Positions 22,514 to 30,842 of a stretch of 31,968 nt of DNA are shown one piece after another. How positions within the stretch are numbered: the first letter of the stretch is position 1; each line of letters starts with the position of its first letter. The notes below the pieces were generated by a model, which was not told where the DNA came from, searched no databases, and was given only the letters and a program-made list of their open reading frames with translations. Both the position numbers and the translations under genes were made by a program. This DNA is from a virus: IMG/VR virus record IMGVR_UViG_3300008261_000086, positions 32,869-64,836 of that record. The stretch is one strand, 5' to 3'.

Positions 22514-22717
22514 CTACCTCTGGACGGTATAGGTGTTGCCTTGGATATTCAGCACCCGCTCCACGCGCTCCACGAACTCGTCGCGACTCTGTGCCAGTTT
22601 GCTACTCGGAGCCTCAAACGACCACAGCCAGAACCGCGCCTCGCGCAGCAGGTTGTCTAGCTGCTCCTCTCGCGGCAGAGCCTCAAACGCCTTCTGTTCC
22701 TCAGGGGAGATAGCCAT
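22514..22717 (-). CDS. Hypothetical helical protein
   Basis: A 67-residue helical protein (PEEQKAFEALPREEQLDNLLREARFWLW) from ATG 22717 with GGAGG 8 bases upstream. First gene after the recA terminator. Function unknown. Confidence 0.65.
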   Translation of the reverse strand: MAISPEEQKAFEALPREEQLDNLLREARFWLWSFEAPSSKLAQSRDEFVERVERVLNIQGNTYTVQR

Positions 22718-22736
22718 GGCAGTGCCTCCAGTGCAA

Positions 22737-22767
22737 AGGGGTGAAGAGCGTTATGCCCTCCACCCCT
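22737..22767 (-). terminator. Terminator or attenuator after recA
   Basis: On the - strand AGGGGTG (22761-22767) pairs with CACCCCT (22737-22743), and the inner GAGGGC/GCTCTT pairs with wobbles to give a 13-base stem. The T-tract after it is only TTT, so it may be leaky or act as an attenuator. Confidence 0.6.
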
Positions 22768-22792
22768 CTCTTAGCCTAGCAGTCGGACATTC

Positions 22793-23902
22793 TTACTCAA
22801 CAGCCACATCGGCCAACTCTGCCACTGCTTGCTCCTCACTCAGTGCGTCCAGCGAGCCGTCCTCTGCCTGTACACTGGCAGGCTCAGGCCAGCCCAGCGC
22901 AGCCAGCGCCTCGCGGTAGCCCTTGATGCCGGATGCCTTGGGGCCAACCGCTCCGACGCTCTTGGCGTGAGTCAGCGTCGTCCACGGCTCATGCCAGCCA
23001 CCCTCATAGAGCAGCCGCGCCTTGGCCTTGTGCATGGGAGCAATCAGCTTGTTCTTCATGCAGAGAATGGTCACGTCCTTGCCAATGGGCGTGTCGTCCA
23101 CCTTCACGGCAGAACCGCCCATGAGTTGGAGTCGGACTGAGGCTGCGAATTTGACTGCCTCTCCACCTGGCGTGGTGGTCGGGTTGCCAAACGCCACACC
23201 GATTTTCATGCGCGTCTGGTTGACCATGAGGATGGCAGTGCGCGTCCGCGCAGCCAGAGTGCAGAGTTGCTTGACGCCATGGCTCATCCGTCGAGCGAAC
23301 TCCCCCACGCGCAGGTTGCCGCCTGCACCCGCCTCCAGTTCAGCCTTAGTGGCGCAGGCAGCAATGGAGTCCAGCACCCAGAGGTTGGGACCAACACCCT
23401 CAGGAATGCTCTTCATAAACGCTTCCGCATTGGCCAGCGCATCCTCCAGCGACTCGGGGTGGGTCAGGACAATGCCATCCGGGTCCACGCCAAACGAGAT
23501 GGCGCGGTCCACCTGTAGCGCGTTCTCGGTCTCTGCCAGACCAACCAGCCCACCGGCCCGTTGGCAACCGACCATGAGCGCATAGGTCAGGCTGCTCTTC
23601 CCTGTGCCCTCGGAGCCAAACAGTTCGGTGAGGCGCCCGACGTGCAGCCCACCACCTCCCAGCAAGTGATGGTCGATGACGCTCACTCCGGAGGGAATGA
23701 ACTCCCTCACCTCGGAGATAGAGCCAGCCGCCATCTCCACGACCTGCGCCCCAGCACTCTTGCCCAGCTTGGCCCGCATAGACTCAACGAGAGCCAGGGT
23801 CGCGCTCTTGTTCGTTGCGGTCTTCTTTGCCGTGCCTGCCACTGCTGCCACCTTGGTGGTGGCCTCCACACCCGCTGGGGTGATTCGCTTGCGTCCTGCC
23901 AT
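22793..23902 (-). CDS. recA: RecA recombinase
   Basis: A 369-residue RecA, closer to bacterial RecA than to T4 UvsX. Walker A is GSEGTGKSS (96-104), the catalytic glutamate is E126 in ETENAL (E. coli EHAL), Walker B is LWVLDS, and the DNA-binding region NQTRMKIGVAFGNPTTTPGG is almost the E. coli sequence. It forms ATP-dependent filaments on ssDNA for strand exchange. The N-terminus has about 50 extra residues of basic, low-complexity sequence, unlike the short host RecA N-terminus. Start ATG 23902 follows GGAGGT; a GTG/ATG extension upstream is not supported. It stands alone between two hairpins. The C-terminal acidic part is present but short. Confidence 0.96.
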   Translation of the reverse strand: MAGRKRITPAGVEATTKVAAVAGTAKKTATNKSATLALVESMRAKLGKSAGAQVVEMAAGSISEVREFIPSGVSVIDHHLLGGGGLHVGRLTELFGSEGTGKSSLTYALMVGCQRAGGLVGLAETENALQVDRAISFGVDPDGIVLTHPESLEDALANAEAFMKSIPEGVGPNLWVLDSIAACATKAELEAGAGGNLRVGEFARRMSHGVKQLCTLAARTRTAILMVNQTRMKIGVAFGNPTTTPGGEAVKFAASVRLQLMGGSAVKVDDTPIGKDVTILCMKNKLIAPMHKAKARLLYEGGWHEPWTTLTHAKSVGAVGPKASGIKGYREALAALGWPEPASVQAEDGSLDALSEEQAVAELADVAVE

Positions 23903-23919
23903 GTAAACCTCCAAACGAA

Positions 23920-23959
23920 CAGGCGCAGAAGCGGTCCCTGCCGGGTGCCACTGCGCCTG
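23920..23959 (-). terminator. Terminator after the ssDNA-binding protein
   Basis: On the - strand CAGGCGCAG (23951-23959) pairs perfectly with CTGCGCCTG (23920-23928), loop 22 bases, followed by TTCGTTTGG. It lies in the recA leader and may act as an attenuator. Confidence 0.65.
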
Positions 23960-23977
23960 CCGTCGTGTGTGTGAATG

Positions 23978-24742
23978 CTAGAAGGAGTCCGGGTCGAAGG
24001 AGTCGGCGTCGTCTTCGATGGTACGGCCCTTGGGCTTGACCGTCATGGTGCGCGGCTGCTCCTGTGGGGCCTCTTCGCCACGAATCTTCGCTTGAATGGC
24101 TGCGTCGTCCAGCACAGTCAAGAACGAGTCGAGGTCGTAGGACGCCTCAATCCAGGCGTCGGCCTGCAACTCATCATGGGACAACGGGCTGGCCTGCACA
24201 TCGGGGTTGACGATGTACTCGGTGTCGAACTGGCCCGTCCCCTTGCGCGTGATGATGATGTCGCGCCCAGTGAGCGGGTGGGTGAAGTTGCCACCCTTAC
24301 GCGCATTCTGGCGAATGGCGGTCAGGCTCTCCAGCACGCCCTTGCCAAAGGCCAGAATCTTGATTCCGGCGCCCTCGTCGTTGCGGTCAACGACATTGGC
24401 GTAGACACGCAGGCGGGGGAACAGGCGCTTGCCTGCCTTCTGGTCAGCCATGTTGCGGCTGGCGCGCAGTTGGTCACCCTTAGCGCAGACCATGCAGGGA
24501 CGCTTCTTCTCGCCCATCATGCGAGGGCAGTTGAACGAGACCTTGCGGCCATCCGGCAGTTCCATGTAGTGGCTGTAGGTCACTGCGAACGGTGACGGCT
24601 TGCCGATCTTGGGCGGCAGGAAACGGACGATGTTGTCGCCCTCGGTCAACTTCATGTAGTTACGCTGTCCGCTGTTGAGCGCAGACAAGTCCTGCTTGAC
24701 TGCGTCATCTCCCCACTCGCCCCACTTTGCCAGATTGCTCAC
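23978..24742 (-). CDS. gp32-like single-stranded DNA-binding protein
   Basis: A 254-residue protein of the T4 gp32 type. The core holds a zinc site H58-x13-C72-x10-C83-x2-C86, close to gp32's H-x12-C-x9-C-x2-C. The N-terminus carries a basic/aromatic core region (GQRNYMKLTEGDNIVRFLPP), and the C-terminus is acidic (DDADSFDPDSF), as used by gp32 and bacterial SSB to recruit partner proteins. It should coat ssDNA at the fork and regulate RecA loading. GTG 24742 is preceded by AAGGAG. A terminator follows. A possible RecA mediator lies upstream at 25768. Confidence 0.9.
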   Translation of the reverse strand: MSNLAKWGEWGDDAVKQDLSALNSGQRNYMKLTEGDNIVRFLPPKIGKPSPFAVTYSHYMELPDGRKVSFNCPRMMGEKKRPCMVCAKGDQLRASRNMADQKAGKRLFPRLRVYANVVDRNDEGAGIKILAFGKGVLESLTAIRQNARKGGNFTHPLTGRDIIITRKGTGQFDTEYIVNPDVQASPLSHDELQADAWIEASYDLDSFLTVLDDAAIQAKIRGEEAPQEQPRTMTVKPKGRTIEDDADSFDPDSF

Positions 24743-24809
24743 GGGTCACTCCTTGGCGCGGCTCTTTGGCCCTGCCCTCTGTTATCCCTGCGCGGAATGC
24801 GTAGGGGCC

Positions 24810-25283
24810 TTACAATTCGATCCCATAAGACTTAGCGGTTTCGATTGCTTGCTGCTTAAGATCAGGAAACTGAAAACAAAAATACTTAAGATTGTCCAGC
24901 CGCCATTGTGCGCTACGCGCTGTTTCATAGTTTTCGCTATTGAGCGCATCCCATTCAAACTTGATGAGCACGTCTTCTGCAATAGCGCGCAATTCCACTG
25001 CGCCAATCCTTGCCTCTTCAGAGTCCATGACAGGCGTGCTAGTATAGTTCTGCTCTTCCTGATCCTGCATGTCGCTCTCATAAGCATGCAGAATTTTCAG
25101 CAGCGCATGACTGAACTGAGCCATGGTGCGAGTAGCCTTATCAAGGTTTCTGTCTTTCCATGGCTTGCCATTTTCTGGATGTAGCAGTGTGTACGCTTGG
25201 TCCCAAGTGAAGCCGCACCGTTCAGCATGCAGCTGCAAAAGATGGCCAATACCATCAACAAAACGCTGTTCTTTTCGTGTCAT
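24810..25283 (-). CDS. Hypothetical protein
   Basis: A 157-residue helical protein using AT-richer codons than its neighbours. ATG 25283 or GTG 25286 are both possible (the previous stop overlaps either). No motif is recognised. Its place next to ssb is the only clue. Confidence 0.65.
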   Translation of the reverse strand: MTRKEQRFVDGIGHLLQLHAERCGFTWDQAYTLLHPENGKPWKDRNLDKATRTMAQFSHALLKILHAYESDMQDQEEQNYTSTPVMDSEEARIGAVELRAIAEDVLIKFEWDALNSENYETARSAQWRLDNLKYFCFQFPDLKQQAIETAKSYGIEL

Positions 25284-25765
25284 CACTCACTCCACTGCAA
25301 TGCCGGATGTCGGCAGTTAGTCACGGCCCAGCGTGTCCAGAACGCAAACCATTCGATCTTGGCCAGCACATGATCTGTACCCGGCATGGCGTCATCCCAC
25401 GGCAGGCCGGGCTTGGCATTTGAATTGCGCGCTTGATACGACTGAACTGCGCGTTCCAACTCTTCCGCGTGCCGCTCAGTCAATCCCACAACACCGCTCG
25501 GAAGACCACCTATCTCCCAATCGTACATGAGCGCCATATCGCTGCCCCAGAACAATCCAGACAGCCCGGCTTCCTTGATAGCACCTGCGAGATAGTAGCC
25601 GCCCATGCCTACCGTGTTTCCGTTGTACCCGTGAGATGGAGCGCCCTCGACACGCTCAACGAGTTCCTGCACATTCCACTGGAGATTGCGCGGCGGGTCG
25701 CGGTCATCCCTATCCCACTCAGGAACCACTGGAACTGCGTTTCCGATTTTAATGGTCATGGTCAT
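25283..25765 (-). CDS. Hypothetical protein
   Basis: A 160-residue protein with a glycine-rich middle and a tryptophan-rich C-terminus (AKIEWFAFWTRWAVTNC). There are two ATG choices near the 5' end (25765 and 25759), neither with a strong site. Function unknown. Confidence 0.65.
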   Translation of the reverse strand: MTMTIKIGNAVPVVPEWDRDDRDPPRNLQWNVQELVERVEGAPSHGYNGNTVGMGGYYLAGAIKEAGLSGLFWGSDMALMYDWEIGGLPSGVVGLTERHAEELERAVQSYQARNSNAKPGLPWDDAMPGTDHVLAKIEWFAFWTRWAVTNCRHPALQWSE

Positions 25766-25767
25766 GT

Positions 25768-26187
25768 CTAAAACTCTACCTTGATCGACGGCTCATGCTG
25801 CATTTCGGCACGCTGCTGGGCACCCAGGCCAACCAGCATGTCCCTCTTAGCACGCAGCGCCTCCCACACAGCACGCACTCGGTCCATCTCAAATGTGGCG
25901 CTGATGAGGTTCTTCTCGGCCTCCTGCATGGCAGGGTGACGCGTCACCCAGGCGCTAATCATCGCCTCGGTGGGCTTCTTGTCACCAGCCAGTGCCTCAC
26001 GCGCCTGCACGTCAAGGTCAGCCGCAGTGGTCTCCTTGGCCAGCTTGGCCAGGCTTTCCTCCTGCTTGGCCTGAGCGAACCGCTCGCCCCAGTGGGAAAA
26101 GTCTGCCGTGTACTTGCAGAACTCACCTTGCAGGTTGGTGTTATCCAGCGTTACGCACTGCTGGGCGTACTCAGTGTCAAAGCTCAT
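25768..26187 (-). CDS. Possible UvsY-like recombination mediator
   Basis: A 139-residue helical protein from ATG 26187 with AGGAGG 8 bases upstream. The layout resembles UvsY: an N-terminal segment with SHW, a middle with ADLDVQAREALAGDKKPTEAMISAW, and a C-terminal helix with WEALRAKRDMLVGLGAQQRAEM. In phages with RecA/UvsX and gp32-type proteins, UvsY loads the recombinase on ssDNA coated by the binding protein. Its place two genes from the gp32-like protein fits. No catalytic motif is expected. The family assignment is inference and moderate only. Confidence 0.55.
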   Translation of the reverse strand: MSFDTEYAQQCVTLDNTNLQGEFCKYTADFSHWGERFAQAKQEESLAKLAKETTAADLDVQAREALAGDKKPTEAMISAWVTRHPAMQEAEKNLISATFEMDRVRAVWEALRAKRDMLVGLGAQQRAEMQHEPSIKVEF

Positions 26188-26260
26188 TGCCGTGCCTCCT
26201 GTGGCCCGCTCACATGCTCGCGGGAAATATGTCAATCAGTCAAAAACCAACAACCCGTCC

Positions 26261-26674
26261 TCAACGGACACAACGCACCCGGTGAGTATTGCCGACGCCG
26301 TTGTGGCTGCTGGCGCCGTAGTAGAAGGAGACGAACCACGCGACCGAGGTATCGCCAGACAGCGCGGACGACGACCAAAACCACTCTGAAGGGCAGTCAG
26401 AAAAAATGCTGCAAGCCGGGTCGTGCTTCTCGTAATCAACCAGCGTAAGCAGCTCCTTGATGGTCGGAAGCCGCCATCCAGCACCAAGGGAGGCGGCGTA
26501 AGCCTTAGCCTGTGCCCATGTGAACTTCTCATCAGGAACATCAGCCTGCCACTCAAGATCGTCAATCTTGATAGTGCGGATAGTGCGGATAGTGCATGTA
26601 GATTGTGCAGCCTCCTTCAAAGCATTTAACGCTTCCTGTAGTTTCGCAATACGAATTTCAAGTTCCGTACTCAT
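26261..26674 (-). CDS. DUF1566-type protein with lectin-like C-terminus
   Basis: A 137-residue protein from ATG 26674 with GGAGG upstream. The second half (WRLPTIKELLTLVDYE...FWSSSALSGDTSVAWFVSFY... and HRVRCVR) matches DUF1566, related to the C-type lectin/formylglycine-enzyme fold often used for ligand display. The N-terminus is a short coiled coil (LEIRIAKLQEALNALKEA) followed by a run of TIR-TIR-TIK. Such proteins bind ligands and are sometimes targets of diversity-generating elements, but no reverse transcriptase is visible here. It lies next to the DNA polymerase, an unusual place for a surface-type domain. Confidence 0.75.
   Translation of the reverse strand: MSTELEIRIAKLQEALNALKEAAQSTCTIRTIRTIKIDDLEWQADVPDEKFTWAQAKAYAASLGAGWRLPTIKELLTLVDYEKHDPACSIFSDCPSEWFWSSSALSGDTSVAWFVSFYYGASSHNGVGNTHRVRCVR
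26571..26597. repeat. Three 9-base tandem repeats
   Basis: ATAGTGCGG occurs at 26571-26579 and 26580-26588, with a third imperfect copy to 26597. It encodes the TIR-TIR repetition and could be slippage-prone without causing frameshift. Confidence 0.75.
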
Positions 26675-26739
26675 GCCGTGCCTCCGTTGCATGCAGCACC
26701 ACGCTGCCACTGTCTCTATAGGCGAGGACTGCCAGAATC

Positions 26740-29385
26740 TTATGTGCAGCCCTCAAGCGGGCAGGGTTGACCCTTTTTCCACTTCTGCATGCTGGCCCAG
26801 TTACGCCCCACCTTGGCATCAGCAGCCAACGGCACCCCGTTCTTCGTCCGGTGGCTGCACATGATTTCCAAGACCTTAGCATGCACCTCGGACACGCAGT
26901 CGTCCCGCACTTCTAGGAGCATGGAGTCATGGATAGTGACTAGCACCTTCGCCGGCACGCCCTCACTCACGATCCAGTCCACCACCTTGCAGGCAGAGGC
27001 CACCAAGTATTCGTTTCCGGTGCCTTGAATCGGCGTGTTCCAACTGGAGCGGCGCTGAGTCTTGCCGGTTGGCGTGTCGAGGTTGATAGCCTCGACCAGC
27101 GGCCTCCGTCGAGCAGGTAGTCCATCCCACCAGGTCCATGCCGCTCCGGTCTTGGCAGTCTCCTTGACCCGCTCGGCAATCCACTTGCCCAGCATCGGAT
27201 AGCAGCCAAAGACTGCCTCCTTGATCTGCTCTGCCTTTTCCTTGGCGCAGCCCACCCGCATGGCCAGCCCATACGGGTCGTCATCGTACAAAAGTCCGAA
27301 AACGAACGGTTTAGCTTCTCGTCGGTGGGTGTCGGTGACTTGGTCCGGCTCAATGTCCCACAGCGCACGGGAGAGCAACCGCGCCGTCTGCATGTGGAAG
27401 TCTTTGTCTTGAATGAAGATGTCGAGCATGGCCGGATCGCCTGACAGGTCAGCAGCCACACGCAACTCTAGCTGGGAGTAGTCCACCTCCATCAGGCAGT
27501 ATCCCGGCTCCGCTTGAAAGCAAGCACGAAACATGCGCGCCAACTCGGCCTGCATCGGGTCGGTGGACTCTACTGAAGGCATGACCTGGAGGTTGGGCGC
27601 TGAACTGCTCGTCCTTCCAGTGCGGGCGCCGTCCGGGTGAATCGTAGGATGGACGCGCCCATCGTCGCGGATGTAGCCCAGAATGTTGTCCACATAGGAC
27701 GAGCGCATCTTCGTCAGGCCACGCCACTTGAGGATGTCGGCCACAACCGGATGTTGGTCAACCAGCGCCTCCAGTGCCACCGCATCGGTGGAGGCTGCGC
27801 CCTTGTCAGTCAGTTTGGCGCTCTTGAGTTTCAACTGAGCGAACAGCAGCTTGCCGATCTTCGACGGACTGCCGGGGCTAAACTCGCAGTCAGGGTTCGC
27901 TGGGTCATAGCCATAGGGCCGCAGGCGCTCCACGATACAATCTGTCTGCATATCTAAATAAGTGCCGACGTTTTGTAGTGCATCGCGGTCCACGCAAATG
28001 CCCCACGACTCAATGCGGGCATAGGTGTCACTGGCAGGAAGCGCCACCTTGCGGGCCACCTCTTGCATTCCCTCGGGCTCCTGTGCCAGCCACTCCTCAA
28101 GCAGCGCCCCTACCTGTGCCGTAATAACCGTGTCGGAGGCGTTGTAGCGGTACAGCAACTCCGGCTCCACGAAGGCAAAGCCGTACTGGCCGGTTTCGGC
28201 ACCTGCTGCCAACTTGTCGCCATGGGAGGGCAGTGCCAGCGATGGGAGCGGCACCTTGAACAGGCCCCCATTCCCCTTGGCGCGTGCTCGTCGGTAGGCG
28301 GCAACTGCCTTGCTCATCGCCTCTTGCAGTTCGTCTTTGTGGCCACCACGCCCAACGAGGTGCGCCATGTCGGCCAACTTGCCGCTAGCCTCGGCGTCCA
28401 TGAGGCGGCGGGCAAGTCGGGTGTCAAAGGTGACACCACGGGTCCACACGCCAAAGAACGCATGGAAGGCGACGATGTCAGCCTTGAAGTAGGAGCCTAC
28501 CTTTTTGTAGGTCGGGTCACGCAGCCAGCCAGCTAGCAGCGCCCGGCACGTCGGGTCTGCCAGCGCCTCTGCCGTAAAGACCCAGGCGTCTTCTTGCCCC
28601 TTGGGAGTCAGAGCCACGGACAACAACTTGAAGTCTTTATCGTAGGGGCGCCCTGCCCACTCAGCGTCCACGGCAGTCCATGCCGCAGTCTTGGTTTGCT
28701 CAAGGCACCGTCGAGCGGTCTCTTCTGCAAACACCAACTTCGCCCAGGTCTCTCCCGGCTCAGGTGGCGCAGTGCGAGGCTCGCAGGTCAGGGCACGTTG
28801 AAAGTCTTCCTCAAGCCATGCGGCGAGAAAGCGGTTCTTTGCGGCCTGCACAGGAGACACAAGGTAAAAGACCGGCACCCAGCCCCATGCGAACTTCACC
28901 CACGCAAAGCCCTGCCGCATGACGCTGGGGGCAATGAGTGAGCCGGTGATGGCGTAGATGGCGCCAGAGCCAAGGGCAAGGATGCGCTTGGGCTTCAAGG
29001 CTTCCAGCGTGTGCTGGAGATAGGGACGGCACTCGGACAGGCCTGGCACCAACGCAGTGGCAAGCTCCCCTTGTCCCTGTCCCTTGGGAGGGCAGCGCAA
29101 GGCCGAAGCGTAAGCGACCGGCATCGCTGCCGCCTCGGCCATGCGCCGCAACTTCAACCCTAGCGGACCTTGGAGCGGCTTCTTAAACCGCGCCTCGGCT
29201 AGGCTAGGGTAGCTGTCCAGCACCAGCAGCCCACCGGCTTCACCCTCATGCGGCAGGCAGGTTCCCGTGCGCCCAGCGGAATGGGCACAGCGGGTGCAAG
29301 ACGCATCAGGCGCAAGCCCCTCAACGCCATCCAGCGGAGAGGAGGGCGTCGAGTTGTAGATGGGCAACTGGTGCAGGACAGACAT
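26740..29385 (-). CDS. polA: Family A DNA polymerase with N-terminal UDG-like domain
   Basis: An 881-residue replicative polymerase. Residues about 28-200 resemble family 4 uracil-DNA glycosylases, with C30-x2-C33 and C98/C119 able to hold a 4Fe-4S cluster, but GEAPG is DSYPS and the late HP motif is SP, so glycosylase activity is doubtful. Residues about 235-425 are a 3'-5' exonuclease (D240-A-E242, D303, Y414-x3-D418). Polymerase motifs: A D635-YSQLE640, B R689-x2-K692-x3-F696-x3-Y700, C H819-D820-S821 where Glu is usual. It copies phage DNA with proofreading. The partner clamp is at 13719. AAAGG precedes the ATG. Confidence 0.95.
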   Translation of the reverse strand: MSVLHQLPIYNSTPSSPLDGVEGLAPDASCTRCAHSAGRTGTCLPHEGEAGGLLVLDSYPSLAEARFKKPLQGPLGLKLRRMAEAAAMPVAYASALRCPPKGQGQGELATALVPGLSECRPYLQHTLEALKPKRILALGSGAIYAITGSLIAPSVMRQGFAWVKFAWGWVPVFYLVSPVQAAKNRFLAAWLEEDFQRALTCEPRTAPPEPGETWAKLVFAEETARRCLEQTKTAAWTAVDAEWAGRPYDKDFKLLSVALTPKGQEDAWVFTAEALADPTCRALLAGWLRDPTYKKVGSYFKADIVAFHAFFGVWTRGVTFDTRLARRLMDAEASGKLADMAHLVGRGGHKDELQEAMSKAVAAYRRARAKGNGGLFKVPLPSLALPSHGDKLAAGAETGQYGFAFVEPELLYRYNASDTVITAQVGALLEEWLAQEPEGMQEVARKVALPASDTYARIESWGICVDRDALQNVGTYLDMQTDCIVERLRPYGYDPANPDCEFSPGSPSKIGKLLFAQLKLKSAKLTDKGAASTDAVALEALVDQHPVVADILKWRGLTKMRSSYVDNILGYIRDDGRVHPTIHPDGARTGRTSSSAPNLQVMPSVESTDPMQAELARMFRACFQAEPGYCLMEVDYSQLELRVAADLSGDPAMLDIFIQDKDFHMQTARLLSRALWDIEPDQVTDTHRREAKPFVFGLLYDDDPYGLAMRVGCAKEKAEQIKEAVFGCYPMLGKWIAERVKETAKTGAAWTWWDGLPARRRPLVEAINLDTPTGKTQRRSSWNTPIQGTGNEYLVASACKVVDWIVSEGVPAKVLVTIHDSMLLEVRDDCVSEVHAKVLEIMCSHRTKNGVPLAADAKVGRNWASMQKWKKGQPCPLEGCT

Positions 29386-29407
29386 GAGTTACCTTTCAGA
29401 ACAGTAG

Positions 29408-30079
29408 TCAAAACAAACGCAACTGCGCCAACTCGTTCTCAAGTCTTTTGGCTGCAACGTCGCAGTATTTCTCTTCAATCTCAATTCCGATGAACCGATG
29501 CCCTGTGCGAATGCAGGCCACGCCCGTCGTTCCGCTGCCGCAGTATGGGTCCAGCACCAACGAGTCGGCCTTGAGGCGCAACACGTCGTTAAGACACCAC
29601 TCCATTACGCGGATCGGCTTCTGTGTAGGATGCACTCGCTTGATGCCGTGCCCATCAGCGTTGACCACACCACCATGCAGGCATCGCATCATCTTGAACT
29701 TGTCGCGCAGTGAACACCACGCCATTTCAAAAGGAGAGCCGTACATCTTGTCTGCCGCCTCAGTAAGGCGCTTATCCCAACAGAGCCATCCGCCAGGCGG
29801 CAGTCGGTGCGCGAAGTTATTGCCTCCCCACAACAGCGTTGGTTTTCCAAAACCGCACAAGTAGTATGGGTCAAACTCTTCAGAGTCTCCTTGAATGCCA
29901 CCACTGAATGTCTCGTTGGTATTTTTGGCTGTGTAGCGGGACGCCTCGTAGCCGATGCCATATGGGGGATCGGATACGAGAGCGTCCGCCTCTAGCCATC
30001 CGTATTGGGTCAAAAACCTCTTGCTTTCTGCGTGGAACAGTTTGTGCCGACCATCAGCACTGACCCAATACGGCTTCAT
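29408..30079 (-). CDS. DNA methyltransferase (DPPY type) with C-terminal clamp motif
   Basis: A 223-residue beta-class adenine-N6 or cytosine-N4 methyltransferase. Motif IV is D37-PPYG; motif I is in VLDPYCGSGTTG near residues 175-186; HPTQKP is also present. It modifies exocyclic amino groups using S-adenosylmethionine. The target sequence is unknown. The last five residues are QLRLF, matching the beta-clamp-binding consensus QLxLF, so it may ride on the phage or host clamp. No restriction partner is nearby. It starts 2 bases from the gene upstream and ends 22 bases before the polymerase gene. Confidence 0.93.
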   Translation of the reverse strand: MKPYWVSADGRHKLFHAESKRFLTQYGWLEADALVSDPPYGIGYEASRYTAKNTNETFSGGIQGDSEEFDPYYLCGFGKPTLLWGGNNFAHRLPPGGWLCWDKRLTEAADKMYGSPFEMAWCSLRDKFKMMRCLHGGVVNADGHGIKRVHPTQKPIRVMEWCLNDVLRLKADSLVLDPYCGSGTTGVACIRTGHRFIGIEIEEKYCDVAAKRLENELAQLRLF

Positions 30080-30081
30080 AG

Positions 30082-30411
30082 TTACACCACCTCGGCGGGC
30101 TTCTCGGCCTTCTCTTCAGCGACGATGGTCTTCGCGGCCTTGGTGGCACTCTCACCCAGCAGGCGGGCGGTCTCCTCCTGCCACTCCTTCGACGTGCCAC
30201 CTGCACCAGCAGCCACGCTCAAAATGGCGCTGGTCCCGTCGTCCTTGGGAACAGCAACGGCCATGGTGAACGCCTGCACCCCTGCGGCATTGGCAAGGGA
30301 CGCCACATAGCGGAAGAACATGTCCGCATGGGACGGAGGCGGGTTCGCCTTGGTGGTGGTGCTTGCGGCCTCCTCGGCCTGCTTCTCAATGCTCTCAGTC
30401 ACGTCGCTCAT
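30082..30411 (-). CDS. Hypothetical protein
   Basis: A 109-residue protein with low-complexity charged ends and an alanine-rich centre (FFRYVASLANAAGVQAFTMAVAV). ATGA overlap with the previous stop. Function unknown. Confidence 0.65.
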   Translation of the reverse strand: MSDVTESIEKQAEEAASTTTKANPPPSHADMFFRYVASLANAAGVQAFTMAVAVPKDDGTSAILSVAAGAGGTSKEWQEETARLLGESATKAAKTIVAEEKAEKPAEVV

Positions 30412-30842
30412 TGCATCATCTCCAAAACGCGAGGAATGCGGTCAGCTAGCTGTTGCTCGCTCAACTTTGCCAGCCCAGGAATTGCACTCTTAATCCGCAG
30501 CACCTCTGCCAAAATGGCGTTGGTATCGGTTACGCCGATATCTCGGATGGCCTGCACGATGGCAGACAACTTGCCAGCAGAGGCCAGTTCAATGACCTGC
30601 CCCTCGGACAGTTGACCGGCAACTGCGGCAGGCTTGGGAGCCTCCACGGGTGCAGGCACAGGTGCAGTGCTTACTGGCTCAGAAAACACGGGAGCCGGAG
30701 TTGCTGCCTGCGGTGCCGGGTCGTCAGTCTCCACCTCCGACACTGCGATGTCGTGTGGCAGATTGCCCCAAGCAGCGGCGATGTACCGCTTCATGTCTTC
30801 GGGACTCATCTCGCCTTCAATAGTGATTTTTAGCCTCGCCAT
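30408..30842 (-). CDS. Hypothetical protein with proline/alanine linker
   Basis: A 144-residue protein from ATG 30842 with AGGAGGG 7 bases upstream. A beta-helix N-terminal part (ARLKITIEGEMSPEDMKRYIAAAW), a proline/alanine-rich linker, and a helical C-terminal part. Function unknown; two-domain architecture suggests a binding adaptor. Confidence 0.65.
   Translation of the reverse strand: MARLKITIEGEMSPEDMKRYIAAAWGNLPHDIAVSEVETDDPAPQAATPAPVFSEPVSTAPVPAPVEAPKPAAVAGQLSEGQVIELASAGKLSAIVQAIRDIGVTDTNAILAEVLRIKSAIPGLAKLSEQQLADRIPRVLEMMQ

Noticed and set aside
22768-22798. Possible promoter TTGAGT...TAGGCTAAG after recA
   Set aside because: Poor -10 match and overlaps the end of recA; not distinguishable from chance.
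24743-24809. Gap upstream of the ssDNA-binding gene examined for promoter
   Set aside because: GATAAC is present, but no -35 at suitable spacing.
26237-26268. Hairpin CCGT/ACGG with T-rich sequence after the DUF1566 gene
   Set aside because: Stem of only 4 bases; too weak to call a terminator.
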